Shown here one piece after another: positions 41,562-52,452 of a DNA stretch of 63,074 nucleotides. The DNA is from Balamuthia mandrillaris (lineage: Eukaryota > Discosea > Longamoebia > Balamuthiidae). The translations under genes were made by a program, and so were the position numbers. The notes under the pieces were generated by a model. It ran no database searches and had not been told where the DNA came from. It saw only the letters and a program-made list of their open reading frames with translations. The stretch is taken from NCBI GenBank assembly GCA_031835245.1, contig JAVKOQ010000300.1, positions 1 to 63,074 of the forward strand. Reading direction: 5' to 3'. The stretch's first letter is position 1, and each line of letters begins with the position of its first letter.

Positions 41562-44500
41562 AGGGAAGGCAAAAAACCAAAATGCACGAACCAGCTCCAA
41601 CCAAACCAGGAACAGATCCGAAGATCTGTCCCGCCAACAAATATAAGATGGGATAAAGTGCTGTCACACAGGTATAAACCATCGGCAATAGTGTTCCCGT
41701 TCCCGCCGCCGGATAGTAGACCCCAAAAGTAAAGGCCGACGTCAAGACAAATACCGCCACGAAAAAGATGTACAGCTGAAGGCTGTAAGGCAGGTAGACG
41801 CCACTCACAAAGAGCCCCAAACATAGACCCAAAGCAGTGGAGTAGAGGTAGCGAGCAGAGACGGAGCGAGAGATTGGTAGCACTTTGGTCACAGCGGCGA
41901 TGGTGAGGAGGAAGGCAGAGAGGAGAAGCCAGTGAGGCCATTCCATTGTATGCCTATATTGTTGAGACAGAATAAAATTAAACCAGCAATTAAAACAAAA
42001 AAGCAAGAACAAATGTGAAACCTTTGGGAAGCGGTGCTAGCAGCGGTATCGCCGACGAAGAAAGAAAAGCCAACGTGAGGCTGGAACATGGTCACGAGGA
42101 GGCCACCGCTAAGCAAAAATAGGTTTAAGCTGCGCACGATCGGGACGTCCTTAAAGTGGAGGAACGAGAGGGGGAGGCAACCCAAACCCCATGCCACCAT
42201 ACAAGCAGCTGGCGTTACAGCAAATTAAAAAAAAATCAGATAAAGAGAGAACCAGAGCAATGAGAAACGAAAAAGTACCAAACAAAAGAATGGAAGTGGG
42301 CTCTCTTCCATTGGAAAAGAGAGTGACCAGACGAGCGATGAAGCTTTGATGAATAGCAGCCACAACGATTCCTATCACCGCCGCGTTGATTAATCCCTGT
42401 ATCAAAGAAAGAAACATGATATAAGAGAAAGTGAACAGGAACATAATGAGTAAAGGAAAGAGAGAGAGAGAGAGAGAGAGAGAAGCGAGAGATGCGTAGA
42501 GAAGGAGGGACGTACTGTCCGTTTGGACATTCCATCTCTTGTTGTTGAATCCGTATCAGAATAGAAGAAAAACACAAACGAAGTGGAAGCCACAAAGAGG
42601 AATGTGGAAAGGATGGAACTTCCAGTTTGATGGAGAAGAAGAGAAAGTTTTGCAATGTGGAGAGCGATGACCAGCCAACAAGCGCCCAGATTGATCCTCT
42701 TCTCCTTTTGCAACCGTTTTGTAAGAAAGATGCCCAACAGAGAAGATCCAATGACGAGGTATGGCGGATAGGTGCCTTTTTGTTGTTGTAGAAAAAAAAC
42801 ACATGTAAATAGAATAGAAAATAGAAACTAATAATTGCAAAGGGTGTTGAAAAGAGTAGAGACAATAAAAAAGCAAAGCAGAGAAGTCAAAGTAATGAAG
42901 CACATCGAGTTACTTACCAGTGCCATTGGAGCTCAAAACACTCTCTAGCGAGGTCATTGTAAGAGCGTGCAGCCCAAACACAAAGCTATTGAGCACTACC
43001 CACTGATTCCACAGCATGAGGCCCGGTAATAGAGCGGAAAGCACAAAGAGAAGAATCATAAAAGTAGAGACGGTGGCTACAGATGACCCTCCAAACGTGC
43101 TTACATCGGAGCCGCTGAAGAACACCCAAACAGAGCCCTCAAAGTGGTACTTGAGGAAGGAAAACGACTTGAGGACGAACCAAGCTACTAACACCGAAGT
43201 GCTGCCCACAAAGACGAGATAGAGCTGATTCGCGGGAAATGTTAATGGCATTTGCAGAAGAAAAAAGGAGAGTAGAGGAGAAATACCCGCAACTGACGCA
43301 AAAAGTAGAACAAGACGAGACTGACTGCGGCCACAAAGGCAAAAGGACTAAAGTACCAAGGCAATCCAACAGCAAAAACTGCTGCCGCGCTGCCCATAAC
43401 AGCCAATACCAATGCTGGAAACATTCCCAACGATGTTTTCATTGCTCCCGTGCTCACAAATAAGTCTTCGCGTTTGCGATGATGGTCGCCTCTTCCCAAC
43501 CAACCTAAAAAGTGAGCTCCAATCAGAGCGACAAAGGAGTAGAGAGCCACTGTGACGAAGATGTAATTCCAAGGAGGAGAGAGAGGGATAGAGCGGTAGT
43601 AGGAGTGAAAGATAACGCGGTACTCGAAGCAAGCCACGATGACGATGGTACTCAATATTGAGAGAGCAGTTTCTAACTGGTCCATACGCTCTTCGGGAAG
43701 ACCTGACAAAAGGAAAACATGATGAGAGGAAGCAAGACGGAGGAAAGGAGAAAGGGCAAAAGCCAAAGAGAGGAAGATGAACGAGCAAAATACCTGTCCA
43801 CCACAGGGGCTTTCTTGACTTACTGGAAATAAGTCGGAGAAGGAGCAAAGGAAGGCCCAGCACTAACAAAAAGTTGGACATGTTGAGCCAACCAGAGAAC
43901 AAGACGCGATGATGAATGGCGATATGGAATAACGCAGGGCCAAAAAGGAATATCATTGTGTGTACTGCGTTATCCAATTTGTTGCAAACATAAACTAGAC
44001 CATATTTGATTTTTGTGATAAGTCAAAGTTAGAACGAGAAAGAGAGAAAATAACAAAGAAAAGGAGGAAAGAAGAGCAGGAGAGAGAGAGGGAGAGAGAG
44101 CAGAGAGGAGAGAGCAGAGTGAGTGAGGGAGGAAGATTAAAAGAGGCAGCAGGAGATACATTGAGGATCGCTCAACTGTTCAGATTCCGTAGCACGCTGC
44201 TTGTCCGATTTGAGAGAGTGAAGCTTCTCCTCTTCTCTTTTTACGTTCAATCGGCCGTCCTTGGTCCAGGTACAGTCACCAAGATGTGGAAAGGAAGTGT
44301 GGACTGGCATTCCAAAGAGGTAATAGCTAACGAACAAGAAGAAAAGCAGATAGAACGGAGCATTGCTCATGCCTGAAACAGCAATGATGCCCCACATTGG
44401 GATCGTTATGGATGGAATCCAAAATGTGGCGAACAACATTCGCTCCATTCCCTTCAAGTTGTAGGTTGCGTGTTAAAACATGGAGAGATAAAGAGAGAAG

Positions 44501-45769
44501 CAGGAAAGTAGAGAAGCAGAAGAGAAGAACAAAGACTGCAGAACGTCTAAAGCTTACCCTAACAGCAACAGAATAAGTTGGGTGTTTTTGTAGCCAGGTC
44601 CATTGAACAGTGGCCCAAATGCCAACCGACATGATGAAGAATGCTATGTTAAAGAGAAGGAATATATTCCATATCGTTTGCCTTTCAAGAAACGGTCAAT
44701 AAAGGTTATCTCTTGCTTTCTTATGTTTTTGAGAAACAAAAAAGAAAGGAATAGGAAAAAAGGTGAGAGAGCTTACTGCATCAGGAAAACTGAAGAAAGA
44801 ACAAGAGCCACTTGCAAAACAACCAAAGTGAACCAAAGCGAAATAAGCATTCTGCATTCTGTATTAGCCACAAAATAGAAAAACAAACACAAACACAAAA
44901 ACAAAAGCAGAAACGAAAATAAAACGATCACAACAAGAAAGCGAGCCCAAAGAGTAACAGACGAAGCAGTACCCAAGTTCGCTTCCCATCATGTCAAACA
45001 TGTATCCTATAAGCAGCCCTATGACTGACACTCCCAGAATTCTATAAAGGTAAAAGGAGAAGGAAAAAGGAAGAAGAAAGAGCAGAGAAGAAATCTCAAA
45101 GTAGTAAGAGCGAGAAACAAGCAGAAAGTAGCCAAACGGGTCAAAACAAACAAGAGAGGAGAATGGTTTGATCAAGCAAACGCAAGAACAAAGAGAGAGA
45201 GTGTGAGAGAGTGAGAGAGAGAGAGAAACGGACGAAAGAAGCTTTTACGTTTTGCCTCCAAGCGCAAATATGACAAAGGCACAAGGAACAAAGGCAGCCC
45301 AAAAACGAGTATTATGACCAAAGGACGCCACCATCAGTTCTTTCTTTGCCCCCTTTTTGCTTTTCTTCTTCTTCCTATCTTTGTCCTCATCACTACAAGA
45401 TTTTTTTTAAAAAAAGTGAGCAAAAAACGAAAGGATGGAAATGCATTTGAACGCAGCGGTAGTATACCTGTCTTCTTGATCTGCTTCATCTTCTTCTTCT
45501 TCACCCTCAAAACGTTTGGCTTTGGCGCGAGCGCTTCTTCTCGTTTGGTCAGCAGCGACTGCCTTTCTGGCGCGCATCCCTCCACCACCAGCAGCTGCTC
45601 GAGGGGAAATCTTTCTCTCCTCTTCTCGCCTCGTTGTTGCTGTGGTTGTGGTTTCTCCTTCCTCTTCTTCTGTCATCAGCCTGGCGCCACCACTGCCGCC
45701 GCTACCACCTCCAGGGATCGGCTCCACTGGAAGGGCAGACATCGCCTCTCCTGCTTCTTCTTCCATCAT
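40494..45769 (-). CDS. NEF1-like multispan membrane protein
   Basis: About 16 exons on the minus strand encode roughly 1100 residues with some 25 hydrophobic segments. After a Glu/Gly-rich N terminus, exon 2 ends ASFGHNTRFWAAFVPCAFVI and the next exon reads ILGVSVIGLLIGYMFDMMGS. This resembles the start of plant NO EXINE FORMATION 1 (FAHNAR...ALVPCAAFLLDLGG, then LTLGLMIAY). Later exons carry LYLVFVGSTSVLVAWFVLKS, PHWLLLSAFLLTIAAVTKVL and LPMVYTCVTALYPILYLLAG. NEF1 is an integral membrane protein needed for the pollen wall in Arabidopsis; its molecular activity is not settled. Introns are short (60-150 bp). It shares a 229-bp divergent promoter with the SET gene. Family assignment is from memory of the conserved N-terminal block. 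Confidence 0.72.
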
Positions 45770-45803
45770 TTCTTTGCTACTTTTTTTTTTGGTGCTTTGT
45801 TGC

Positions 45804-45965
45804 TGATGTCATCGTAGAAGAGAATGCTGATGTCATCGTACATGAGCGTGATGACGTCGATTTATCTCGAAACAGTAATTCATGATGTCATCGGAAAGTA
45901 TGATCTCATATATGCTTATCTTAGGTAATGATGATGTCATAAGCGGATGTCATTGGATGACGTCA
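45804..45965. promoter_or_regulatory. Cluster of seven CRE/ATF-like sites in a divergent promoter
   Basis: Within 162 bp lie TGATGTCATCGTA at 45804 and 45828 (24 bp apart), TGACGTCG at 45852, TGATGTCATCGG at 45883, TGATGTCAT at 45932, GATGTCAT at 45946 and TGACGTCA at 45958. All fit the TGAYGTCA core of CREB/ATF bZIP factors. The cluster fills most of the gap between the NEF1-like and SET genes, so both could be co-regulated. Confidence 0.7.
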
Positions 45966-45998
45966 CTAAGAATTGAACTCGGCGGAGCAGCAAAGAAG

Positions 45999-47015
45999 AT
46001 GAACAGCCATGAAGGGAAGAAGGATTTGGGTGCACCGCCGTTCCGAGGGTTGAGCCCCAAGGTGGTGGCTGACCGTCAGTCCATTGACTATCCCAAGGGT
46101 CAGGGCAAGGCATGGTTTGCTCGGGAGGATATTGAGGTATGTTAGCGTCTTTTTTCTTCTTCTACGTGTTGTTCTTCTTCTACTTCTTGTTCATCTTCTT
46201 CTTCTTCTTCTTCTTCTTCTTGTTCTTCTTCTTCTTCTTCTTGTTCAACCTTATTTCTCTTTTTCTTCTTCTTCTTACCTGGTTATTTTTATGTATTGCC
46301 CTTTTTCGCAAGGAAGGAGAGATCATAATGTACCCGCACGAGGACCAGCACAAGTTTGAGTTCAAGTTGGAGGAGGTGCTGAGCTGGCCCAGGGAGAGAA
46401 GACGCAAATTCTTTCGCCTGGCTTATCAAGTGAGCAAACGTTTTTTTTTTCATTCGTTTTTTTGGTCATTTTTGTTCTTTGTAACGCGGCTTTGTCGTTC
46501 TTCTTCTTTCTTTCTTTCTTCTTTCTTCTTTCCTCTTCATTCGAGTCCTTCTTTCCTTCCAACCAAAACTCATCTTCTCTTCTCCTCTTCTTGTCCCCCC
46601 ATTCTCTCCTTCTCAAAAGGTAGATGACGATCTCTACAGCGGCTATCACTCAGACACCGAAATGACCGAGCGACAAAAAGAAGAATGGTACTGCAACCAC
46701 TCCTGCGATCCAAACGTCTGGTTCCTGGACAAAGACGTCATTGCGGCTCGCCGTCACATCTCCGCCGGGGAGGAGCTCTACTACGACTACGCCACCAGTG
46801 AGACCAACGACAAAATGTACTTGGAGTGCATGTGCGAAAGCGCTCTATGCAGAAAAGTCATCAGAGGCTCGGACTGGGCCATTCCAGAGCTACAGGAGAG
46901 GTACAGGGGGCATTTTCTGCCGTATGTGCAGCGAAAGATAGATAATCTACTCCTTCAGCAGCAACAAAAGGAGAGCGGGGATGGTAAGAAGAAAGATGCT
47001 GAGGCGAGAATGTAA
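45999..47015 (+). CDS. Compact SET-domain protein methyltransferase
   Basis: Three exons (45999-46136, 46313-46429, 46620-47015), all phase 0, encode 216 residues. The protein is essentially one SET domain: KAWFAREDIEEGEIIMYPH is the N-SET start, NHSCDPNVWF is the SAM-binding pseudoknot motif, and AGEELYYDYAT supplies the catalytic Tyr region. A post-SET-like CMCESALCRKVIRGSDW adds three Cys. It should transfer methyl groups from SAM to a protein lysine. The start at 45999 is preferred; an upstream in-frame Met at 45882 would make the CRE-site cluster coding. The first intron contains (TTC)n. The C terminus is Gln/Lys rich and ends KDAEARM. Confidence 0.85.
46190..46285 (+). repeat. (TTC)n tract in SET gene intron 1
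   Basis: About 90 bp of TTC repeats with TTG interruptions occupies most of the first intron. It is the same repeat class as the expansions at 22200 and 59590. Confidence 0.85.
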
Positions 47016-47251
47016 AAGGGAAGAAGAAGAACGAATACCGAAATTTCGATTAAGGTGTATTTTTGAATTCCTAAAGACAGATAAAATGTCGACAATCCGA
47101 CCTCACGCGTTTCCATTTTTGGTCACCCTCTGATTTTTCTTTAAGGTAGGCCCCATCAAAAAATAGTATTGCACAAAAAATTAAAAAGAAAAAAGGGCGG
47201 TAACTCTGTAAAGCGGCTCAATGCTTTGATCGGTTACTGAAAGTTTCAAAC

Positions 47252-47358
47252 CACCAATCAAAAATCAAAACAGAGGCTTTATCTTACCATAAAAAGGCCA
47301 TTCCTGTTGTCTTTTTCTTTGTCTCATCTCTAGCAGAGATCTTTCACGTCGACAAAAA
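47252..47358 (+). promoter_or_regulatory. GDH promoter: CCAAT/A-rich motif, TATA-like box, GTCGACAAAAA
   Basis: CACCAATCAAAAATCAAAA at 47252-47270 is identical to 33531-33549. A TATA-like CATAAAAAGG follows at about 47289 and CACGTCGACAAAAA at about 47347. The remaining sequence between the SET gene and GDH (47016-47650) has another GTCGACAATCCGAC at 47093 and no gene. The motif lies about 390 bp upstream of the GDH ATG, so a leader intron is possible. Confidence 0.55.
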
Positions 47359-47650
47359 ATCATTGCTCCGCTTTAGTAACTCTGCGCTTTCCGGCATTTT
47401 TTTTTAAAGTATTATTGACCTCCTCTCTTTGGTGTGCGTGTGTTCTTTCTTGCACACTACCTCCTGCACATAGATTTGTGGTACCCCATTCCCCGCCCTC
47501 CTTTCTTCTTAAAAAACAAAATCAAACCATTTCTGTGTGTGTGTTTTTTTTTGCTTGCTGACGATTGATTGATTGAACAACAACAACGAAAACAGATTAT
47601 ATTTCTTTTTTTTTTTAAAAAAAAAACCACACAAACAACAAACAAACAAA

Positions 47651-50485
47651 ATGAGGAGATTCTCGCAAGTCACCACCACCGTCCCCATGGTACCGTGCAT
47701 GCCCCCCTCTTTGTATAATTTTAACGACCACATTTTCCCGAACACCAAAAAAAACAAATACCACCAAAAATCAATCCATCATTTACGCTCGCTCCCCCCT
47801 CCTTGTTTGTTTGTTTTTTTTTTGAACCTGATTTTTGTACCACAAAAGGTGAACGCCTTTCCTAAGAGCCAGCTCTGCCGCGCTTCTAGGTATCCTAATC
47901 CTTTTTTTAAAACATTTGTTCGTCGTCCTCCCTGTTTTTTTTTTCGTGCCGGAGACAAAAATCATCCGATTCGGATTACCTAGTATTACTCGTGAAACTC
48001 ACCTCGCACTCACAAACACACGCACACGCACACAATTCATATGATAAAGCTTTGCTGCGGGAGCTGCCCAACAGCGCACCAAGAGCAGTGCCACTCCTAG
48101 AGGTACTTTTCTTTCTTCATGCTCGCGCTCTTTTCTCGTTCTCTCGCACTTTCTTTTTTTCTTTCCTCATCTTTATCTTCTGTTGTTTATCTTCTGTTTC
48201 GTTTGCTTTTCCCTTTCTTTTCCTCTTTTTTTTGTCTACTTCATTTCAAAGATGAGTTAAGAAAAAATAAGACAAGCATATGTCCGAATGCATACTTGTG
48301 GACTTCTTTTTCTTCTGATTTCCAATCTCCTTTCTCGATTTTTTTTTACATGTTCTCTCTCTATTTTGGGCTAACTGTCTTCTTCCTTTGGCCTTCGCTT
48401 TTGGTCGAACGCACAGAGCTTTCTTTCTTGGACAGCGTAAACTTCAACATTAACAAGGCCGCCGCTTTGACCAGCCTTTCTGACTCCGAGATCGCTTTGA
48501 TGAGGTTTGTTATTGTCCCGTTTGCTTCTATGTTTCTCCCTCCTCGCTTTCTCCTCTCCCCTTCTATCCTCACTCTTTCGCTTATTACAGGAGATGCGCC
48601 TCTGTCTACCGCGTCAAGTTCCCCATCAAGAAGCAATGGAATGAGGTATCTTCACTCTCCTTCTTTGCTCTCTCCTTCTCTTTATAACCAAACACAAACA
48701 GGAGAGACAAACATGGGACACTGAAGTCATCGAGGGCTTCCGTGTGCAGCACAGCCACCACCGTCTTCCCTGCAAGGGAGGTATTCGTTACAGCGAACAC
48801 GTGGACCAAGAGGAGGTGATGGCCTTGGCCAGTTTGATGACCTACAAGTGTGCCATCGTGGACGTTCCCTTTGGAGGAGCCAAGGGAGGCATCAAGATCA
48901 ACCCCAAGAACTACAATATTGCTCAACTGGAAGCCGTCACCCGTCGTTATGCTTCTGAGCTCATCAAGAAGAACATGCTTGGCCCCGGTATTGACGTGGT
49001 ATGTCTTGTCGTTTCTGCTCTTTCTTTATTCTGTTACCTTCGAATAAAATGCTAAAACTAACAAACACCAACCAAAAATTAAATACAAAATAACAATAAA
49101 GCCGGCTCCTGACATGGGAACAGGTCCACGAGAGATGGCGTGGATCAAGGATACCTTTGAGGCGTTCCACCCGGAGGAGGTTAACTCTGTGGCTTGCGTG
49201 ACCGGCAAACCCATTTCTCAGGGTGGTATCCGTGGCCGTAACGAGGCCACTGGCTTGGGCGTGTTCTACTGTATTCGTGAGGCCTGCTCTTATGAGGATG
49301 ATATGAAGGCCATCAATCTTACCCCTGGCGTTGCCGGCAAGAAAGTCATTGTTCAAGGTTCCTTTCACTCTTGCTTTCACTCACACATACACACTCCTTT
49401 TGTTTCTATTTGTTCACTTACTTTTGCTAACCACAACACTAAAATAGGTTTTGGTAATGTGGGTAGCTTCTCTGCTCTTTTCTTGGCGGAGGCTGGAGCC
49501 AAGGTTATTGGTATTGCTGAGAAGGATGGCGGCTTGTGGAACCCTGAGGGTACTCTTCTCTGCCCTTTTTCCAATCTTTACTCTCTGTTTCTCTCTCCCC
49601 CCCCCCCAAGTGATGAGATCACAATATCTTAGGACACCTTAGGACACTATCTTTTTAACCGGATAGTGAGTGATAACAACTTTTATCTCTGAATAATCAT
49701 TTCCAATTCTCCTCTTCTCTCTCTCCTTCCCACTTTCCTTGTTTTGCTAACACAATACAAAATCGATAATCATAGGCCTTGATATCCACGAGCTGATGAA
49801 CCACGTCTACGTCAACAAGAAGCAATTCGTGGACTTTACCGGTGGCAGCAAGGTCTCCGACCCACTCTCTCTTCTCACCGAGCAATGCGACATTCTCGTC
49901 CCGGCCGCCCTAGAAAACCAGATCAGCACTTCCAATGCCCTCAACATCAAGGCTCAGCTCATCGCCGAGGCTGCCAACGGCCCCGTTACTGCTACTGCCG
50001 ACGAGATGTTGGACAATAAGGGCAAGTTGATCATTCCCGACATTCTGTGCAATGCTGGAGGTGTCACTGTGTCTTACTTTGAGTGGGTGAAGAACTTGAG
50101 CCATGTCCGAATGGGTCGTTTGGAGAGAAGGTTCGATCAGCGCAGCAAAGAAAAGCTGATCTCTCACTTCTCGAAGATGAACGACGTGGCGGAGGCCATT
50201 GATCCCTCCTTGAGTGCTGGTGCTGAGGAGCAGGATCTGGTCCGTTCTGGCTTGGAGGATACCATGATGGGAGCCTATGCCGAGGTCAGGCGTATTGCCA
50301 AACAAAAGGTTTGCCTTCTTCTTCTTGCTGTTTTTTCCCTATTCTCTTTGCTTACACAAAAAAAAAAAAAAAACAAAAACAAAAACAAAACCATTCAATA
50401 GAAATGCAGCATGAGGACGGCTGCCTTTGTGTGTGCCATCGAGAAGATTGCTCTCTCTTACAAGGAGTTGGGCACCTTCCCTTAA
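47651..50485 (+). CDS. gdh: Mitochondrial glutamate dehydrogenase
   Basis: This enzyme interconverts glutamate with 2-oxoglutarate and ammonia. Three small 5' exons (47651-47689, 47849-47889, 48050-48102) encode a basic, Ser/Ala-rich leader ([20 protein letters not shown]), consistent with mitochondrial import. The next exon reads [17 protein letters not shown]. The catalytic part shows [46 protein letters not shown] and [12 protein letters not shown]. The nucleotide-binding motif is [20 protein letters not shown]. The last exon (about 50402-50485) ends SYKELGTFP. Size, about 500 residues, fits the hexameric animal/archaeal class without the large antenna insertion. NAD versus NADP use cannot be told by eye. 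An intron near 49600 has a C run. Confidence 0.92.
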
Positions 50486-50564
50486 ATAAACTATCGCTTG
50501 ATGCCAAGCATCGTGAAGATAACTCCCTTACCGATTTTTTTCTTTCATTTTTTTGTTCCATTAC

Positions 50565-50604
<40 letters not shown>

Positions 50605-50645
50605 AACGGAGACGTTTATTATTGGCTTCGTTGCCTTCTAAGCCT

Positions 50646-51761
50646 TCAAAACCAAAACGAGTTTAGTTGGGTGGCAGAGGATTCGCCATCTCCATCTTCT
50701 CCATCGTCGCTGCTGGACTCATCAGGGGTGGGTTGGTAAAAGCATTGACTGGAGGAGCCTTCCACCGGGGCGTAATCCTCCGGGCAGGTCTCACACAGGC
50801 CGTCCTGGAGGTCAGCAGGGCAAGCGGCACATTCTTGAATGCTCATGGCTTGGTCGTAGAGCTCCATTTCCTCCAACCCACACGCCACTGAAATTGTTCA
50901 AAGCAAAGCGGAATGGTCACAACGGCAAGGACAAACAACAACACACCACCAAGGAAAGACAGGATAATGACCCACCTTCCACCCAAAGAGTTTCGTTGGA
51001 GGGACTTCCGGCTTCTGAAGCATAAGAGCATTCGAATGGACTGGGAGGGGGAGAAGCGAAAGGAAGAAGAGCATAGGAGAGGGGGAGGGAGGGGGTTCCT
51101 CTCTCCTCCACCCCTCCCTCTTTCTGGAACAAGAAGCTCAGGGTGAGGTTGTTGGCTGATTCCGGAAGCAGTTCATGTTCCACCAAACACGCTGTCACCG
51201 AACAGTTGTGTTCCATCGCCTCGCTGTAATCGTCTGGAAAAGGGCACCAAGAGGCTGGGACGTCAACCGAGCCGGAGATGTTTTGTCCGGCCAGTTCGAT
51301 GAAGTACCTTCCCCCGCCGAGGAAAACGGTGGAGTTGCAGACGGTGCCAGGGAAGAGCTGTTCTTGGAGAAGGGAGAAGTGGTCATGGGTGTTCCAAAGA
51401 ACGGCAAATGCTGGGGAGGACCCTGGGCAGTCGTGTCCCTCGGGAAAACCACTTTCCCCATTCTTCGGAACAAAAAAAAAAACACGTGAGCGACGTAGCA
51501 AAGGTTTTGTGGAAGCGGAAACCGTACCGTCATGCAAGAGCAATTTCCTGGAGCTGCGATGGTGTTGGTGACGCTGAGCTCGATGGAGAATTGTCCTTCT
51601 CTCACCAACACCGGTGCTGTCATCAAAAGAAAACAAGAGAAATAGTACTTGGTGTGAACGGACTCAAAAAAAGAGGGGAGAGGCGGAGGAGAGTAGAGAG
51701 GGAGAAAGTGACAAATACCGGCCAAGACAGTAACAGAAAGAGCAACAATAATATTTCCCAT
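50646..51761 (-). CDS. Secreted cysteine-containing protein, paralogue 1
   Basis: The start at 51761 begins a signal peptide (MGNIIVALSVTVLAG) that splices to APVLVREGQFSIELSVTNTI. The main exon (about 51470-50985) has NSTVF, NCSVTA and NLTLS glycosylation sequons and the pattern GHDCPGSSPAFAVLWNTHDH. An intron with a hydrophobic but out-of-frame translation separates it from the last exon, giving VEVACGLEEMELYDQA, then a Cys cluster CAACPADLQDGLCETCPEDY and an acidic Ser/Asp tail. The protein is about 300 residues and probably secreted. The family is not recognised. A paralogue with the same exon plan lies at 55671-56868; the two were separated by a DNA transposon. Confidence 0.7.
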
Positions 51762-52452
51762 TCTCTATGGAGCTTGTAGTTGTCGTATGAGGGGAGAATA
51801 AATAGGTTTTGTTGGAGTGGAGGGCACAGTGGTGGCTTGTGTTTTTAGTTGAGAAGAAGAAAAGAAAAGAAGTAACACAAGCTTTATTTGTGCCCACCCA
51901 TTACCGGGTCACATAACATAATCTCACAACAAAGGATATTACCGAGCAACTCCGACCAAACACACAAGCTCGTTTAGGGATAAAGTGTGCTGTTGTCTTG
52001 GGAAAATTAAAAATTTATAATTATAAATTAATTTCTGAAACGAATTTCAGTGCCCCTAGGAACCGGTCAACGACGAGGAAGAAAACCGTTTCTTCAAGAC
52101 ACAACAGGTGGAAAGGAAAGGAATGTAAGTCTTTCGCTACCTCCCTCATCCCCCCCCCCCGGCGCCACGCAGCAAAATTTGGTGGGGAAAAAAAAGGACA
52201 ACACTTTGCCTTCTCTGCTATTTTAGCTGGTGGCAATTTCTGTCGACTGCTTCGCTTTAGGAGGGGGGGTAAAGCGGAGCAATGACGCTGATTGGCTGAT
52301 GAAATTCAATCTTGATCTGAGGTGATCGGGTACAGAAAAGGAAAGTCGACGAAAAAGATGTAACGTCTAGTGCAGAAATTCTTCAGGTTCTCAGTACGAT
52401 AACGAACAACAAATCATTTTACAGAAAAGAAAAGAAAAGAAAAGCAAGGACA
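51762..52452. other. Intergenic region left of the hAT-like element
   Basis: No gene is supported. An open stretch at 51998-52285 has no domain and biased composition. GGTGATCGGGT and AAAGTCGACGAAAAAGATG near 52342 resemble the GTCGACAAAAA promoter motif and lie about 110 bp before the first Met of the transposase-like gene. Confidence 0.4.

Noticed and set aside
45882-45998. Upstream in-frame Met extending the SET protein by 39 residues
   Set aside because: The extension is encoded by the CRE-site cluster and has no conserved sequence; the Met at 45999 is adequate.
50895-50985. Apparent membrane span (WVIILSFLGGVLLFVLAVVT) in the secreted Cys protein
   Set aside because: It is out of frame with both neighbouring exons and is bounded by GTGGGT and TTTCAG, so it is an intron; the matching region of the paralogue is an intron too.
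51998-52285. 95-residue open frame
   Set aside because: No domain, no promoter, biased composition, and no paralogue elsewhere in the window.
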